From: an uncultured bacterium | GTDB taxonomy: Bacteria; Actinomycetota; Coriobacteriia; Coriobacteriales; Eggerthellaceae | Direction: 5' to 3' | Assembly: GCA_947649215.1 (NCBI GenBank) | Contig: CANSQW010000086.1 | Span: 1-6,127, forward strand | Length of the DNA: 6,127 bases | Part shown: positions 4,577 to 6,127 of the stretch, in pieces | How the letters are laid out: every line of letters starts with the position of its first letter | Position numbering within the stretch: position 1 is the stretch's first letter | Made by a program: the position numbers and the translations under genes | The notes under the pieces: generated by a model | The model's input: the letters and a program-made list of their open reading frames with translations, nothing else | Told to the model about the DNA's origin: nothing | Database searches by the model: none

Positions 4577-5614
4577 ATGCTCTACCGAGTGATCGACGCC
4601 GCGGAGCTTCCAGCGCTCGTGGCCGCGTTCATGGAGCGCTACGAGGTGATCGCCCCGGTCAGGAGCGGCCACAGCTTCGCCTTCGAGGCCGTGGGCTCCT
4701 TTGACGAGATAGTGCTGGACTATCCCACCACCATCACCTCCCCCAAGAAGTACGTCCTGCCCCCGCGCGAGACCCTGTTTCGGTTCGACGCGGAGGCCAA
4801 CGAGGTCACCGACTACGTCGAGGCAGTCACCCCGCGGGTGATCTTCGGCGTCCATGCCTGCGACATCAACGCGCTCAACAGCCTGGATCGGGTCTTTCAG
4901 GATGCGCGCTACCCCGACCCCTACTACGAGGCGCGCCGCGCGGCCACCATGGTGGTGGGCATCAGCTGCACGCCGTCCGAGGGCTGCTTCTGCCACCTCA
5001 TGGACGCTGACGAGGCGCGTACCGGCTACGACCTGTTCCTCCAGGACATCGGCGGCCGCTACCTCGTGAGCATCGGCAGCGTTGAGGCGGCCAACGTGCT
5101 CGAGGGCGCGTGCAACCCCCGCGAGGCCACCGACGAGGACCGCATCGCCTTCCGCCGCGCCACGCGCCGGCGCCAGGCGTCGTTCAACCCGGAGATCCCG
5201 GACATCCAGGAGGTGCCCATGCTCATGGACGCCTTCCACTCCGACCCGTTCTGGGAGGAGCTCGGCGGGCGCTGCCTGTCGTGCACGGCCTGCTCGAGCG
5301 TGTGCCCCACCTGCTACTGCTTCGACATCCGCGACACCATGGACCCCGACGGCGTCCACGGCCGGCGCGAGCGCACCTGGGACGCCTGCACCTCGCCGCA
5401 GTTCGCCGTGGTGGCAGGCGGCCACAACTTCCGCGCCGACGGGCGCAACCGCGTGCGGCACCGCATGTACCACAAGCTCAACGGGTTCCTTGCCACGCAC
5501 GACCGCAACCTCTGCGTGGGCTGCGGCCGCTGCGTCTACGCCTGCAAGGCGGACATCTCGCCCATCGAGGTGCTGAGGTTCTTCGAGCGAAAGGGGGCCG
5601 AGAATGCCGATTAG
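4577..5614 (+). CDS. HydB-like 4Fe-4S dicluster subunit (hydrogenase/sulfhydrogenase beta type)
   Basis: The 345-aa protein is a cytosolic electron-transfer subunit. The N-terminal domain (1-220) holds family motifs 'SPKKYVLPPRETLF' (55-68), 'VIFGVHACDINALNSLDRVF' (88-107) and a cysteine group C131, C137 and C139 in 'SCTPSEGCFC'. The C-terminal ferredoxin part has two clusters: C233-x2-C236-x2-C239-x3-C243-P, extended by C246 and C248 in 'CPTCYCFD', and C313-x2-C316-x2-C319-x3-C323. Between them is 'VAGGHNFR...VRHRMYHK' (279-300). This is the layout of HydB of group 3 [NiFe]-hydrogenases/sulfhydrogenases and of AsrA of anaerobic sulfite reductase. The 'VRHRxYHK' stretch and the ending 'PIEVL' seem closer to HydB from memory. 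C323 is followed by Lys instead of the usual Pro. GAGGAA (4566-4571) lies 5 nt before ATG 4577. The stop overlaps the next gene, so the two are translationally linked. Confidence 0.85.
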   Translation: MLYRVIDAAELPALVAAFMERYEVIAPVRSGHSFAFEAVGSFDEIVLDYPTTITSPKKYVLPPRETLFRFDAEANEVTDYVEAVTPRVIFGVHACDINALNSLDRVFQDARYPDPYYEARRAATMVVGISCTPSEGCFCHLMDADEARTGYDLFLQDIGGRYLVSIGSVEAANVLEGACNPREATDEDRIAFRRATRRRQASFNPEIPDIQEVPMLMDAFHSDPFWEELGGRCLSCTACSSVCPTCYCFDIRDTMDPDGVHGRRERTWDACTSPQFAVVAGGHNFRADGRNRVRHRMYHKLNGFLATHDRNLCVGCGRCVYACKADISPIEVLRFFERKGAENAD

Positions 5615-6127
5615 CCAGTCCGTCGCCGGCGTGTCCGTGGCGCCTCTGCGCGACGAGGGCGCGCCCCTCACCGGCGCCGAGCTCGTCCGGGCGAACCCCT
5701 ACCGCCCGTGGCCGGCGCGCATCACCTCCATCACCGACCTCACGGCCACCGAGAAGCTCTTCGAGTTCCGCTTCATCGACGAGCGCATCCGCGAGGCCTT
5801 CCGGCACGAGCCGGGCCAGTTCGTGGAGCTGTCGCTCTTCGGCGTGGGCGAGGCGCCCATCTCCATCTCCAGCTCGCCGTCGAAGAGCGGCTTCATCGAG
5901 CTGTGCGTGCGCCGCGCCGGCACCTTCACCGAGCGCCTCCACCAGATGCAGTGCGGCGACATCGTGGGCATCCGCGGCCCCTACGGCCGCCCGTTCCCCT
6001 TCGACGAGATGCGCGGCCACGACATCCTGCTCGTGGCGGGCGGCCTGGGCATCGCGCCTTTGCGCTCGCTCATCAACAACATCCACGACGAGCGCTCCGA
6101 CTTCGGCAAGGTCACCATCATCTACGG
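5604..6127 (+). CDS. HydG-like FAD/NAD(P)-binding subunit (gamma type), 3' end missing
   Basis: The first 174 codons are present and the frame is open at the right edge. The protein is a ferredoxin-reductase-type flavoprotein of the PyrK/HydG/AsrB group, which moves electrons between NAD(P)H and iron-sulfur partners. The beta-barrel FAD domain includes 'PGQFVELSLFGVGEAPISISSSP' (70-92), whose 'GEAPISIS' is the FAD-binding motif of this group, and 'GPYGRPFP' (125-132). The NAD(P)-binding half opens with 'LLVAGGLGIAPLRSLI' (142-157). A C-terminal [2Fe-2S] Cys motif would be expected beyond the window. A 30-residue N-terminal extension precedes 'NPYRPWPARI'. ATG 5604 has AAGGGGG (5591-5597) 6 nt upstream, and its first 11 nt overlap the end of the dicluster gene. 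With that subunit it probably forms the NAD(P)H-linked electron module of a [NiFe]-hydrogenase. Confidence 0.87.
   Translation, partial: MPISQSVAGVSVAPLRDEGAPLTGAELVRANPYRPWPARITSITDLTATEKLFEFRFIDERIREAFRHEPGQFVELSLFGVGEAPISISSSPSKSGFIELCVRRAGTFTERLHQMQCGDIVGIRGPYGRPFPFDEMRGHDILLVAGGLGIAPLRSLINNIHDERSDFGKVTIIY

Noticed and set aside
4254..4704. Short open frames on both strands across the inverted-repeat element (for example with 'CKTERIC' or 'CKIERIC')
   Set aside because: The similar peptides on opposite strands come from the inverted arms themselves. There is no start signal or conserved protein pattern.
4202..5671. Minus-strand open frame of 489 codons opposite the dicluster gene
   Set aside because: It is an antisense shadow of a clearly identified gene. 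Its end crosses the inverted-repeat element and gives no family motif.

Overview
The window is about 6.1 kb of GC-rich bacterial chromosome. GC is strongly favoured at third codon positions, genes are closely packed, Shine-Dalgarno sequences are purine-rich and intrinsic terminators are clear. A two-subunit iron-sulfur/flavin hydrogenase-type module next to housekeeping genes fits an anaerobic high-GC actinobacterium, most likely of the Coriobacteriia (Eggerthella/Gordonibacter type). That assignment is inferred from composition and gene content. No marker gene in the window proves it.

Positions 1-154 hold the start of a minus-strand gene for a TRAM-domain RNA (uracil-C5) methyltransferase, cut by the window edge. 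A tRNA-Arg(CCG) on the plus strand (220-295) and a tRNA-Glu(TTC) on the minus strand (446-520) face each other, and each ends at its own intrinsic terminator. A GtrA-family membrane protein follows (717-1199). Next comes a gene-free stretch of about 470 bp (1200-1671) rich in GC stem-loops, ending in the probable promoter of the next gene.

Positions 1672-4205 carry three plus-strand genes: a cytosolic cyclophilin-type peptidyl-prolyl isomerase, a membrane-anchored TPR protein with a Tyr/Asp-rich linker, and nucleoside diphosphate kinase (ndk). The first two are 54 bp apart and may be co-transcribed. A strong stem-loop without a T-tract separates the TPR gene from ndk, and ndk ends at a very clear terminator (4229-4261).

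Directly after that terminator lies a 225-bp long inverted-repeat element (about 4263-4487). Its arms match over 10 bp at the outside, about 10 bp with one bulge in the middle, and 21 of 22 bp on the inside. It has the shape of a MITE-like or palindromic interspersed repeat and is the most unusual object here. It is followed by a short GC-rich leader and an operon starting with a HydB-like dicluster iron-sulfur subunit (4577-5614). That gene overlaps by 11 nt the start of a HydG-like FAD/NAD(P)-binding subunit (5604 to window end). The pair resembles the beta and gamma subunits of cytosolic group 3 [NiFe]-hydrogenase/sulfhydrogenase, which pass electrons between NAD(P)H and the hydrogenase core. 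The core genes, if present, would lie just beyond the window. The related AsrA/AsrB pair of anaerobic sulfite reductase is the main alternative.
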